A stretch of 64,000 nt of DNA. It comes from Ypsolopha sequella (Eukaryota; Arthropoda; Insecta; Lepidoptera; Ypsolophidae). Location: NCBI GenBank assembly GCA_934047225.1, contig OW203990.1, positions 27,941,045 through 28,005,044 on the forward strand, written 5' to 3'. Every line of letters begins with the position of its first letter. The first letter of the stretch is position 1. The position numbers and the translations under genes were made by a program. Under the pieces are notes generated by a model. It saw nothing but the letters and a program-made list of their open reading frames with translations, had not been told where the DNA came from and searched no databases. Positions 50,501-58,030 of the stretch are shown in pieces.

Positions 50501-53500
50501 ATCATCAAAAACATAGATATACTATCGAATTCCGATTGTCTAAGGATATGTTCGCACTTGAAGTGACGACACAGCTCGTAAATAGTTCAATACCGACTAA
50601 TGGCAATTTTGAAAGTTCCGTTTTTAGCTATGTTTTTGATGATAGGCACCTAGTCCAGTTGGCAACTAAAGATACAGAATAGAGGGGCAGGCTGCCCTAG
50701 AAGGACGAATACCGACCAAATTGGTGACATACTGAAGAAGGGCAAAGTTGTAAGTACCTAGAATAGAAGAGCTTGTATGACTAGATTGATGGATGTGGAA
50801 GAGGTGAAAGAGGATTGTAGCAGATGGAACTCTGTAGTCTCTGCCTACCCCTCTGAGAGACAGGCGTGAGTATGTGTATGTATGTAAAAACCTTGTTTTC
50901 AAATATTTAACAAAAGATCATGCATCTCATTTCAGATGGAGAGTTCGCTTTAGATGCCAAATGCCACCCGGTTCCCTTAGAAAAAGCTGCGAATGACAAA
51001 AGGTAAACAAATTAATAGTTCTGAATAGTTGTTTCAAATGTACGTTGAAAATGCTGATTTCCGTCAACATCGATCCAAACATATGCCCCTGACTGATATG
51101 AAATTCTCGGCTGGTGGAAATCCTCCAGCCTTTATTTATCTTTGTAAATATCATCCTTTTTGTGCAATATAGTGTTATATTCACTTCTAACGCAATTATA
51201 AGTCATCTTATTGTCCCTTACTCATTCCACTCTAAGGCTTACGCACAAACTTTATATTTTCCATCATCCATCCATCAGCCCGTATTCGTCCACTGCTGGA
51301 CATAGGCCTCCCCAATATTACGCCACTCTTGGCGGTCCTCAGTCATCCTCATCCAGCCGCCACCCGCAACGTCCTTCAGATCGTCAGTCCAGCGGGCACG
51401 AGATATGATATAAACCATATTATAAATAATATATAATATAATATATGCTACATAAACCATGTTATGGTTTGCAGCGTGTTCCGGATAGCGGTGCTCAGTT
51501 TAGACTACCACGACATGTGCAGAAAGACTACTGTACCTCTTGGCGTGAACAAACTATACACTAGGCTTCTAGAACTCAAGGTAATGTATTTTTTATTATT
51601 TATCTCTTAAGGGTTTTAACAGGGGGTAGAGCTGATGCCGGGCTCGACTGTGGAGGTACCACCATCTTAACTGGAGACCCCCTCGAAGTAATTCAGAGGA
51701 GAGTAAGAGGACAGCTCAAATGCAAAAAACCAGCAGGCCAACCATGCCTGGGACCGATGGATGGCGGTATATCCATCCCTAATAGCCGGGCCTTATATGG
51801 AACAGACTGGTGACGGGCAGCGACGTCACTGGTGCGAGGGTTCCGGCACCGCGCTCACCAACCCGCCTGCCCAGCGTGTGTGAGTATGGGCAATTCTTCC
51901 AGGATGACCGCCGGGAGTGTCAAAGTCCTGGAAAGGCTTATGTCCAGCAGTGGACGAACTAGGCTGATGGATGGATGGATAAGGGTCTTCAAGGGTACTA
52001 CCGAGTCTTGACTGAGTCGAATGGTAAACACTGACACCTCCGTTTGAATGATTTTGCATACTCTTGTATATATGCATCTCCCTCCCACTTACTGGGGATC
52101 GCTATTACTATCACCGTGTGGCGTTGGCTTAGCCAATCAGCGTGCGTTGTTTCTAGACGAAAATTGGCGAAATCGATTTCGAACAAACCAAGTATCACTG
52201 CTTTTCTTGGAGTTAGTTGCTAGATGGTGACGATGTGTCCGTCCGATAGGGGGTGGGCTTACTACCGTACAGAAGAACCATAATTATATAAGTTGAATTC
52301 ATACTGGTGGAGACTCGGGTAGTGATCAGGAACAATATTAAAGACATTTCAGGTGAAAAAAAAAAAAAAAGTTTTGCTCCCGCGCTGCCTATACTAGGAA
52401 TTGTATTGAACTATACTATGATCGCCTTGGGTTGACCTCAAAGGTAAATAAAGAAAAGTTTAGTTTATACTTGACACTTTTTGACAGTTATAGTGATGTA
52501 CCAAATGATGAGTTATTATTTTTTCATTCAATCATTCGGTCAATTTGTACCTTGCTGCTTAAAATGGTAGTAAATAAAAAATACTACATGCATATATAAC
52601 TTTAAACTCTCGCGTTTTGTACACATTATAATATATATAATCGGGTCTACCGCGATCAATGTTTACCTTTTTACGAAAAGGGGGACGCCCGACGTTTCGA
52701 GACAGTTGCATGTCTCGTGGTCTACGGGAAACTGGCAAGTATGGCGAGGCGCAGTGATGAGATGCAGGTTTTTGCGGGTACAAGGAAAATACTTCGGTCG
52801 TCACCTGCATCTCATCACTGCGCCTCGCCATACTTGCCAGTTTCCCGTAGACCACGAGACATGCAACTGTCTCGAAACGTCGGGCGTCCCCTTTTCGTAA
52901 AAAGGTAAACATTGATCGCGGTAGACCCGATTATATAAATTATAATGTGTACAAAACGCGAGAGTTTAAAGTTATATATGCATGTAGTATTTTTTATTTA
53001 CTACCATTTTAAGCAGCAAGGTACAAATTGACCGAATGATTGAATGAAAAAATAATAACTCATCATTTGGTACATCACTATAACTGTCAAAAAGTGTCAA
53101 GTATAAACTAAACTTTTCTTTATTTACCTTTGAGGTCACTAAAATTAGTTTCTTCACTTCATTTGTTAACAATTTACGTGATTTAGTTTTTTTAGGACCT
53201 TACGGTAAATTTTGTTTGCAAAACACAAAATTCCTTTTCATTCGTTCATCCGTTTTTTTTCTTATCTGTGTAAAAGTGGAACATCAGTATGGCGCGCTAA
53301 AGTCCCTTGACAAAAACGTGCAGCCGTCATTAGAACAAAATAATTTAAGTTTTCTTGAAAAGATTTTGTCAAAAAGTTAAATAAAATGCAGTTAATTGTA
53401 AACAGAATTGTATTTATTCCACATGAAGATTTAAGTGTCCAGAATCGATGTATATGAAGTTTTTCGCGAGAGGTTTGTACTCCATCCATCAGCCCGTATT

Positions 53501-54265
53501 CGTCCACTGCTGGACATAGGCCATAGGTTTGTACTACATCACTAGATCACTCATTTTCATCCCAAATGGTTTGTTTACCTAAGAGGTCAATGCTACGCGA
53601 TTATGGTATAGTCCAATAGATATAACAATTTTTTTTATGGTTTCTAAAAAACGTTCATTGTATTTTATTCATGATCACTAAGAGAGTCACCAGTATGAAT
53701 TCGGGCGGTTGATTAAATTTAACCTTATACAACGTGTAACAGAAAGGTGTAACCATATTTGAAGAGCTTATTCAGTCATTGGTATAGAACAACTTTTACT
53801 ATGGAACAAACCCCGTATCTCGAAAAAAAAAATAATTAACTGTTTCATAGAAAAATGCAATGCCGCTCAGCTGAAATGTATGGAAGGGCAGATTTTTTTT
53901 TTGAGATTTCAGGTTTGGTCCATAGTAAAAGTTGTTGTATACCATTGACTGAATAAGCTCTTCAAATATGGTTACACCTTTCTGTTACTCGTTGTATAAT
54001 GCGCGATACAAATCTTCGCCACTATTCGTAATATTCCCAAAAACGAGCCAAATCATTAATTGTAGTATTTGGAAACTTATTTGTTTGCGCCCAAATAAAT
54101 CAATCAGCTACAAAATCATGTGCATTTTTTTTCCTTTTCCAGGGCTTCAAAGTACTTCAGATTCCATACACAGAGTTCAACTCTCGGGACAAGTTATTGA
54201 CGCGAGTGCAATACATCGAGAAGCGATTGAAAGAGATCGTCGCCGATAAATCCGCGTCGTCATAG
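38538..54265 (+). CDS. TBRG4: FASTK-family mitochondrial RNA-binding protein, FASTKD4/TBRG4-like, 11 exons
   Basis: Exons: 38538-38703, 40119-40309, 40865-41092, 41897-42069, 45903-46037, 47675-47765, 48283-48433, 50026-50259, 50936-51002, 51475-51580, 54143-54265. All junctions are GT/AG and phases close, giving 1,665 nt (554 residues plus TAG). The ATG has an in-frame TAG just before it. The N-terminus (MLKFSGSVIWRLGSKATLRK) is basic with no acidic residue, like a mitochondrial presequence. Family marks: RRSTPLLRALAHNIVKQ near residue 205, WLDLVFALLILNRASKQ near 344, and a C-terminal RAP domain at about 480-540 (IAVLSLDYHDMC, then GFKVLQIPYTEFNSRDKL). These match human TBRG4/FASTKD4 segment by segment; human is 631 residues. 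Known role of the family: stabilising mature mitochondrial mRNAs in the matrix. The exon-1 donor is the least certain: GAAG/GTAAAA was chosen over AAAG/GTGCGG twelve bases on, which has the same phase. Confidence 0.92.
39324..39404 (+). repeat. 27-bp tandem repeat, three units (intron 1)
   Basis: TCCCATGTAGTCAAGTAGA recurs at 39,334, 39,361 and 39,388, exactly 27 bp apart, with GTGGGGTG or a close variant between units. Because 27 is divisible by three it gives a repetitive minus-strand ORF that is not a gene. Confidence 0.9.
41105..41225 (-). mobile_element. tRNA-derived SINE fragment (intron 3)
   Basis: On the minus strand: GTCTGCCTCTGTGGTCTAAA (A-box-like) then GGTTGCGGGTTCAAATCCTC (B box). 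It starts 12 bp after the exon-3 donor. Confidence 0.65.
42130..42330 (+). mobile_element. Helitron-like repeat fragment (intron 4)
   Basis: Same blocks as 33,055-33,295 in the opposite orientation: TTGACCAGGGTCACT, GAAAACCGCATCCAAATCC, CGGAACATACAGACAGAC and TTTTTAGTTTTGGTCTT. Confidence 0.5.
42371..42503. repeat. Small palindromic element (intron 4)
   Basis: TGTGCAACTGTAACATAAT pairs with ATTATGTTCAGTTGTACACA; CATTGGGACACGAG and CTCGTGC-like sequence pair with CGAGTATCCCAATG inward. Confidence 0.7.
43060..43170 (-). mobile_element. LINE 3' tail (intron 4)
   Basis: Begins TCTTCTTCTTAGCGTGTCGA on the plus strand, the reverse of a GAA-type LINE terminus; CCGGACCAGAAAGAGGCCAC follows. Identified by form only. 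Confidence 0.45.
43445..45095 (+). mobile_element. 5'-truncated Jockey/CR1-type LINE (intron 4)
   Basis: The frame 43,458-44,033 begins inside reverse transcriptase at VLQGSILGPLLFLIYINDL and contains the catalytic VLFADDTSLI motif, then FLGITVDSRLQWGPHIE. The reading shifts near 43,990-44,000 into the frame to 44,413 (RAIRAIYNM, GIRFYNKLPKEV). The 3' UTR runs to a hexamer tail of TTTGAA units at about 45,055-45,095. Only one frameshift interrupts the surviving coding part, so it is fairly young, but the endonuclease and the start of the polymerase are missing. Sense orientation matches the host gene. Its 3' end recurs at 46,175-46,385. Confidence 0.88.
45559..45780 (+). repeat. 111-bp tandem duplication (intron 4)
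   Basis: Two nearly identical units start with AAAATGTAAAAGTTCATTAA at 45,559 and 45,670; the second has lost one or two bases near its end (GTAAAAAGACCGCTTC against GTAAAAAACCGCTTC). It lies 122 bp before exon 5. Confidence 0.92.
46175..46385 (+). mobile_element. LINE 3' UTR fragment (intron 5)
   Basis: Shares CATTGAACCTTGTTCCTGGT, CCCTGGCCGGGTCTCC and GCAAAATAAACTATTTGAAT with the 3' end of the LINE at 43,445-45,095, closing in the same TTTGAA tail. Confidence 0.87.
46867..46888. repeat. (GA)n microsatellite (intron 5)
   Basis: An uninterrupted run of about eleven GA units. Confidence 0.9.
47267..47532. mobile_element. Palindromic MITE with TA target site (intron 5)
   Basis: TACAAGGTGACTTTTTGATC and GATCAAAAAGTCACCTTGTA are perfect inverted ends flanked by TA. 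Inside, GGATCAATAACAATTTTTGT pairs with ACAAAAATTGTTATTGATCC. Ends 142 bp before exon 6. Confidence 0.9.
47932..48090. mobile_element. MITE family B, copy 2 (intron 6)
   Basis: Right end GCGTTTAGGAACGCTACC is intact; the left end has diverged (GGTAGTTTTCCCAAAC). Internal blocks match 26,617-26,790. Confidence 0.83.
48496..48690 (-). mobile_element. LINE 3' tail (intron 7)
   Basis: Plus-strand AATAATAATAATAACATTCT then TTTATTGCAC is the reverse of a common lepidopteran LINE tail, followed by ATGCTATCTAGCATTATCTT. Starts about 60 bp after the exon-7 donor. Confidence 0.55.
48776..49040. mobile_element. MITE family D, copy 1 (intron 7)
   Basis: TACAACGTGTAACAGAAAGG and CCTTTCTGTTACACGTTGTA are perfect inverted ends flanked by TA. 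Pairing continues inward for about 80 bp (TGTAACCATATTTGAAGAGC, AACAACTTTTACTATGGA). Second copy at 53,728-53,996. Confidence 0.92.
49863..50004. mobile_element. Small MITE just before exon 8 (intron 7)
   Basis: GTACAAGCCCCGGCAGTAAA and ATTATTTACGGCCGCAACCT-GTAC form imperfect inverted ends; TAATGCACATCG pairs with CGATGCGCATTA. Its right end is 21 nt from the exon-8 start. Confidence 0.78.
50365..50890 (+). mobile_element. LINE C-terminal fragment split by a MITE (intron 8)
   Basis: Plus-strand WFGHLVSMNESRVTEEIYGA is followed by the MITE at 50,456-50,690, then PRRTNTDQIGDILKKGK and the usual tail ending in TATGTATGTAA. Same LINE family as 22,645-23,420. It ends about 50 bp before exon 9. 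Confidence 0.85.
50456..50690. mobile_element. MITE family A, copy 3 (intron 8)
   Basis: CCTATTATGTATCTTTAGTT and AACTAAAGATACAGAATAG termini; the interior closely matches copy 1 (ATACTATCGAATTCCGAT, TTCGCACTTGAAGTGACGAC). Confidence 0.87.
51265..51405 (-). mobile_element. LINE 3' end fragment (intron 9)
   Basis: Minus-strand reading RWTDDLKDVAGGGWM, then EDRQEWRNIGEAYVQQWTN, is the C-terminal tail of a lepidopteran LINE, ending in GATGGATGG. Confidence 0.82.
51600..51985 (+). mobile_element. LINE 3' end with GC-rich upstream part (intron 10)
   Basis: 51,895-51,985 reads DDRRECQSPGKAYVQQWTN and a stop, then GATGGATGGATGGAT, the same tail as 51,265-51,405 on the opposite strand. The GC-rich sequence from 51,600 is probably more of the element but I cannot read a domain in it. 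Confidence 0.6.
52433..53138. repeat. Giant near-perfect inverted repeat (intron 10)
   Basis: The left arm (52,433-52,769) and right arm (52,803-53,138) are reverse complements over about 336 bp with only two differences by eye: one substitution in an AT run (near 52,634) and one extra G in a G-run (near 52,681). The 33-nt spacer begins TTTTGCGGGTACAAGG. TGACCTCAAAGG opens and CCTTTGAGGTCA closes. The overlapping ORFs on both strands are consequences of the palindrome. Confidence 0.95.
53482..53524 (-). mobile_element. 43-bp LINE insertion with 11-bp target duplication (intron 10)
   Basis: CATCCATCAGCCCGTATTCG and ACTGCTGGACATAGGCC match the LINE 3' end at 51,265-51,405 and are flanked by AGGTTTGTACT at 53,471-53,481 and 53,525-53,535. 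An extreme 5' truncation from target-primed reverse transcription. Confidence 0.87.
53728..53996. mobile_element. MITE family D, copy 2 (intron 10)
   Basis: TACAACGTGTAACAGAAAGG and CCTTTCTGTTACTCGTTGTA ends flanked by TA; same internal blocks as 48,776-49,040. Directly to its left, TTCGGGCGGTTGATTAAATT resembles the 3' UTR of the LINE at 43,445-45,095. Confidence 0.92.
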
Positions 54266-55340
54266 TCACAGCACTGTATTATGTAGGAAATTGTAAATTA
54301 ACTTGTACATGGGATTATGTTTTGTGCGTTTTGGCAGACTTTGTTGTTAGGTTGTTGGAATATACGTTGGAAGCTGTCTTTCTCTCATACTTGCTCTCTC
54401 GCACGGTGACAAATGAGGTATGAGTGATAGCGCAAGTAGGAGAGATGACGCTCTATGTATGGTCCGTGCTAGTGAAGTATGGATGGGAAAGATAAAGTTT
54501 TGACCAGAAAACATGATATACAAAAAACACAAGTTGTGTTTTTGTGTCACGTAGGGGCAACATAAACTGAGTTGTTTTTTTTTTCGTTTTCTATACAAAT
54601 TAGTGCCACTCAATTTAATACACAAACTTGAAAAATGTATATTAAATAATAACATTAAATCGTTGGGAAATGTCAATTGGAATAATTTAAACACAGCATC
54701 ACAGATCTCAGACCAAGAGTTCTTTATCTAAAGGCCGCTCCACTTTCTCGGCGATACTCTTGCCAAGAGGAGGACAAAGCTATACGAGTAAGGTGAAACG
54801 CAATAGAGTCTATGTCTTTTACTCATATAGCTTTGTCCCCTTTAGGGCGAGAGTTTCGCCGAGACTGTGGAGCGGCCTTAACCTTCGGATCAATTTCGGC
54901 TGTGTTCGGAAACGGTTGATAGAAGTGGACGACTTTTGTTACCGTCAGAGGTGCGTTCAGTTTGATCGCTCATCGACGCCCGCGTGTTACTGACAGCAGC
55001 ATATGCAAATACATTAAAAAAAAAAGTTTTCTTGTCGAAAAAATCAGTTGTTAAACGTATTTTATTTTTACCTCTTATCGTTCAGGGTACTTATGAAACG
55101 GAAAGGGATACAAATTGTTACTTTTATCGTGTCAAAAACAATGTAATGTTTTTAAATTATTTTTATATTTTACCTGTTCAAGAGATTTAACCTATTTATC
55201 AACGTATGCCGCAGTCGATGTTATTTCTAAATCGAACATAATTGTTAAATATAGTTATTTTCGTTGACTAGTGAGATTTTGTAAATGGAAGAGAGAATGC
55301 GAAATGGTTGTTAATATTATTAAATAAAATAAATCAGTAA
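54266..55340 (+). terminator. 3' UTR and candidate polyadenylation region
   Basis: After the TAG at 54,263-54,265 the first clear AATAAA motifs are at about 55,323-55,333. If used, the 3' UTR is about 1.07 kb and contains the MITE at 54,731-54,879. An earlier variant signal cannot be excluded. Confidence 0.4.
54731..54879. mobile_element. MITE
   Basis: AAGGCCGCTCCAC and GTGGAGCGGCCTT are perfect 13-bp inverted ends; CTCGGCGATACTCTTGCC pairs loosely with GGGCGAGAGTTTCGCCGAG, and ACAAAGCTATACGAGTAA with TTACTCATATAGCTTTGT. Confidence 0.87.
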
Positions 55341-56017
55341 AGTGTAATTATATATTTTTATTTATTGTACCCAATCGAGATTGCATTTTGTTACTTTAAT
55401 AATTCCGTAAAAAACAAACAGTTGAGTACTTCAGTCTTGCTACACTTTTTCCTGTTACATAATTTTTAGTTATATTAGCTGGTTACTTTCCTAATCGTAT
55501 AAAAGACCTGGAAACAAAAATAATAAAACTTTATATTGATATTTGCATAGTATGTACAGATCGCGCAAACTTACTTGGCTGCCCGAAGTTTGGCTCTTTC
55601 TCACTCTTTTTTTTAAAAACATGTCTGCGTAAGATAGATATATCTGTCAAGCCCATAGACAAGCCACTCGCCCGGCCAAGCAAGATATCGCGAAAGATCG
55701 ACTAAAGTCTATTCCGGGAGCAGCTGGAAAAACTGTACCAGTCAAAACAAAACGATACGTCAATCTCGCCAACAATCTTTATCGATTGACGCAAATTACT
55801 ACGCTTCGTGGTACGGGGTCCAATACAGAATGCGCAAAGGTCATTGACCGATTTTCCAGCTGCCCTTGGAATTCACTATTTAAATTGGTCGAGCGCTTCC
55901 CTCCGCGGCCCCCGTTTACCATGGGAGGGCTAGCTTACTATAGTTTACCTTTGTTGTGATTACAGTTAGTACTGTTTATTATGATTTTTATATGTTTTAT
56001 TCCACATAAATATAAAT
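55341..56017. other. Convergent intergenic spacer, nothing recognised
   Basis: No exon or bounded element. A moderately GC-rich run at 55,630-55,920 shows no coding pattern. Confidence 0.4.
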
Positions 56018-56420
56018 ACTTAATTAAATGGTTTTAGGCGCTATATTTTATTTATCTTTATTTATTTACACACATACAGTTGCACAAACATATTTCAAGT
56101 ATACACAACTTAAGGGGTTTGTTTGCGTTGCTATTTGAATCTACCACATAAGTAAATTTCGACCCCTCAGTGGGGTCCTCATCAGGCGAATAGTATACAA
56201 CCCGGTCACATTATCTCGAGACCTCGCTGGAATGCGAACCACCCGCCCCCGTTCTCCTTTCACCTCCCCGCGCTCTGTATCTGAGCGCCGACGCGACGTG
56301 ACGTCATCGACGCCAGGTCTCGAGATAATGTGACCGGGATATAGGTATTTGAGTTAGAAAACCGCTGACATCTGTTGATATAAATTTATTTATATAGCGC
56401 CTAAAACCATTTAATTAAGT
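56018..56420. repeat. Outer palindromic element
   Basis: ACTTAATTAAATGGTTTTAG and GGCGCTATA open it; TATAGCGCC and CTAAAACCATTTAATTAAGT close it as inverted ends. It contains the separate palindrome at 56,201-56,338. Confidence 0.85.
56201..56338. mobile_element. Inner MITE nested in the palindrome at 56,018-56,420
   Basis: CCCGGTCACATTATCTCGAG and CTCGAGATAATGTGACCGGG are perfect inverted ends, extended by ACCT/AGGT. Confidence 0.87.
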
Positions 56421-57099
56421 AATTATGTTTATTATGATTATGATTTATAGCGAACAATATAGCTTTGGAAAAAAAGTAGAGCCCCGTCTGAGATTTATTA
56501 GAGAATATAATTTTAATTGATCTTTCCATCTTAAAATGCACTCTCATAATATTTACAGCATAAACATGTAGTTATTACTCAGACCGAATAAAAAGTCGAG
56601 ACGTAGCGCTGAAGTGAGGCCGGTTTCGTAAATATGTGTGTTCTAAGTGAGTGTTGCCGCGCAGTAAAAACTGAGAGAGATTGTATGTGTGAGTTTCAAG
56701 ACGTGTACGAACACGAAACTGTCTCACTTTTGGCCTGCTTCATCCGCTACATGGAGTAAACTACGCCTTTAGTTTTCATTTGGTCTGAGAGTACTAAATA
56801 ATCAGTCATGTATTTTTGTAGTTGTTACATGGGCAAGTGCAGTTCACATCAAATATGAGTATATGTTTATTATCAAAAATGGCACATAAAACTATAATGA
56901 TTAACTACAAATTAATAAATATCAAGTTATTATTTAAAATTGGAAACAACCAGCCAGATGGTCAGATGGTATTGCGGAGACAGCTAACAATGTTGAGATT
57001 AGCTCAAGACCGCAGAGTGGTGAAAAAAGAAGTGGCCTATGTAACAATTTGTCAGTGGGCAAGCTGATGAGGATTAATATTACAATTATATTTATTATA
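56421..57099. other. Intergenic, SINE body fragment
   Basis: 56,517-56,560 (TTGATCTTTCCATCTT, ATGCACTCTCATAATATTTA) resembles the SINE body at 37,680-37,735. Nothing else recognised. Confidence 0.4.
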
Positions 57100-57460
57100 A
57101 CAAATATTATTATTATAAATTGCATTTTACATGAGGCATAAGATGAAATACTATCTATTATCACAAACTACATTTTACGTTAAACATACGATGAAATACT
57201 ATTTATAATTACAAACTACATTTTACGTTAAGCATTCGATGAAAACTACAAACTACATTTTACACGAAGCATACGACGAAATACTATTTATTATTGCAAA
57301 CTACAAGCATTCGAAAAAATTACAATCTACGTTTTACACGAAGCATACGACGAAATACTATTTATTATTACAAAGCATTCGATGAAAATTACAAACTACA
57401 TTTTACACGAAGCATACTAGGTATTTATTATTCAAACTACATTTTACATTAGTATACAAT
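57100..57460 (+). repeat. Imperfect minisatellite
   Basis: Units built from CTACATTTTACACGAAGCAT then ACGACGAAATACTATTTATT repeat about eight times with internal deletions, so period varies (about 30-50 bp). Confidence 0.85.
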
Positions 57461-57467
57461 GAAACTA

Positions 57468-57603
57468 CAGTGCTACAAGGATCTTATAGCGCGTGGATTG
57501 GTTGTGTCCAAAATCGGAACTAGCGTCGCTACCATACTTCTTGTTTCACAGCTGCGCTCCCCTCTCACTGTCATCCACGCGCCATCAGATCCTTGTGGCA
57601 CTG
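57468..57603. mobile_element. MITE with TA target site
   Basis: CAGTGCTACAAGGATC and GATCCTTGTGGCACTG are inverted ends flanked by TA; ATAGCGCGTGGAT pairs with ATCCACGCGCCAT. Confidence 0.87.
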
Positions 57604-58030
57604 TAGTGTATGTATTAGCTACAGAGTTAAAATACTAAGTATAAATACTAATATAAATAATAAAAATAGACATAGACAATGCAGCCCAGAAAGACGTGTA
57701 CTGTTCAACATCTTGCGTACAAATAATTCTGTCAACAATCGAAACGGGATACTGCAATCCTATTGGCTCTTCCAATCTTACGTATAGCGCCACGAACTTA
57801 TCTTTCGTGAAGACGAAGACTCTAACGCAATGAATATAGAAGCCATTTTGGTTTGGCCTACCGAAACATATAATTTTGGAGTGGCGAATTGTATCTGCTG
57901 GTTCAGTCAGATGTGTTGACAGAAATCGGTCGCCTGTTATGAGGAGTCTGTAGGCTGTATTCATCTATGTGTTTAGACCTCAGAACAATTTTTCCTTATT
58001 CTAAGGTTTAGACAAATACAGAGCGGTGTT
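57604..58030. other. Presumed 3' flank of the carbonic anhydrase gene
   Basis: A 109-codon minus-strand frame (57,635-57,964) has no recognisable domain. No AATAAA was found directly after the minus-strand stop; the variant AATAAG lies about 50 bp beyond it. Confidence 0.35.

Noticed and set aside
52559..52912. 117-codon minus-strand ORF and overlapping plus-strand ORFs
   Set aside because: They lie within the giant inverted repeat, so each reading is mirrored on the other strand; there is no domain and no splice context.
57635..57964. 109-codon minus-strand ORF downstream of carbonic anhydrase
   Set aside because: Checked for a GSLTTP-type carbonic anhydrase exon and found none; no other family recognised.
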